Source: Candidatus Pacearchaeota archaeon
GTDB lineage: Archaea > Nanobdellota > Nanobdellia > Pacearchaeales > GW2011-AR1
Assembly (NCBI GenBank): GCA_030699205.1
Contig: JAUYJY010000013.1
Span: forward strand, 1-36,303
Reading direction: 5' to 3'
Length of the DNA stretch: 36,303 nt
This document shows positions 35,966 to 36,303 of this stretch, piece by piece. Position numbers and translations under genes: made by a program. Numbering within the stretch: the stretch's first letter is position 1; each line of letters begins with the position of its first letter. The notes under the pieces were generated by a model. That model was not told where the DNA came from and did no database searches. It was given only the letters and a program-made list of their open reading frames with translations.

Positions 35966-36303
35966 ATGGGTTTAATGAACGCAAAGAAATTTATTAAAAA
36001 TCGCAGAAAGTTTAGATGGAATGATAAAACTTTCAAGGCGAGAAAATTAAAGCTTAAAGAAAAATCAGATCCTCTTGGGAAATCGCATCAGGCAAAGGGA
36101 ATTGTTATTTCAAAGTTCCAAAAAGAAGCTGCACAGCCTAACTCGGCTATGAGAAAATGTTGCAAAGTTCAATTGGTTAAAAATGGACAACAGGTTGGAG
36201 TTTTTATCCCGGGTAATTTAGCACAGAAATTTGTTGATGAACATGATGAAGTTATTATTGAAAGAATTGGGGGGAAGCAAGGAAGATCTAAGGGAGATAT
36301 TAG
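35966..36303 (+). CDS. rps12: Ribosomal protein uS12 (archaeal S12/S23), truncated by window end
   Basis: Manual translation MGLMNAKKFIKNRRKFRWNDKTFKARKLKLKEKSDPLGKSHQAKGIVISKFQKEAAQPNSAMRKCCKVQLVKNGQQVGVFIPG... Confidence 0.95.
   Translation, partial: MGLMNAKKFIKNRRKFRWNDKTFKARKLKLKEKSDPLGKSHQAKGIVISKFQKEAAQPNSAMRKCCKVQLVKNGQQVGVFIPGNLAQKFVDEHDEVIIERIGGKQGRSKGDI

Overview
AT-rich archaeal chromosomal window, probably from a DPANN/Pacearchaeota-like lineage judging by gene content (inference). Core genes: split Hef-type helicase/nuclease, HtpX, LemA, DEAD-box helicase, cysteine desulfurase, NrdR plus an intein-containing class II ribonucleotide reductase, thioredoxin, an intron-containing tRNA-Lys(CTT), and the RNA polymerase operon rpoH-rpoB-rpoA(unsplit)-nusA-rpS12. 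The most notable signal is a family of near-identical intergenic paired-hairpin elements: 11 loci with 12 copies of the core module, all in the same orientation on the + strand whatever the direction of the flanking genes. They are built from modules (A, B, C) joined at TATA/TATAG boundaries. There is a diverged relative at 10386-10459 and a possible extra module next to the copy at 11828. Other notable items: tandem NrdR-box-like palindromes upstream of nrdR-nrdJ; a convergent RelE-like toxin and small antitoxin-like ORF (missing from the ORF track) with overlapping stop codons and a 14-bp palindrome upstream of the antitoxin; a duplicated tRNA 3' end; a trio of paralogous multi-TM proteins; and strongly C-depleted, G4-capable intergenic DNA. 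All calls come from reading the sequence and the supplied translations; no searches were run.
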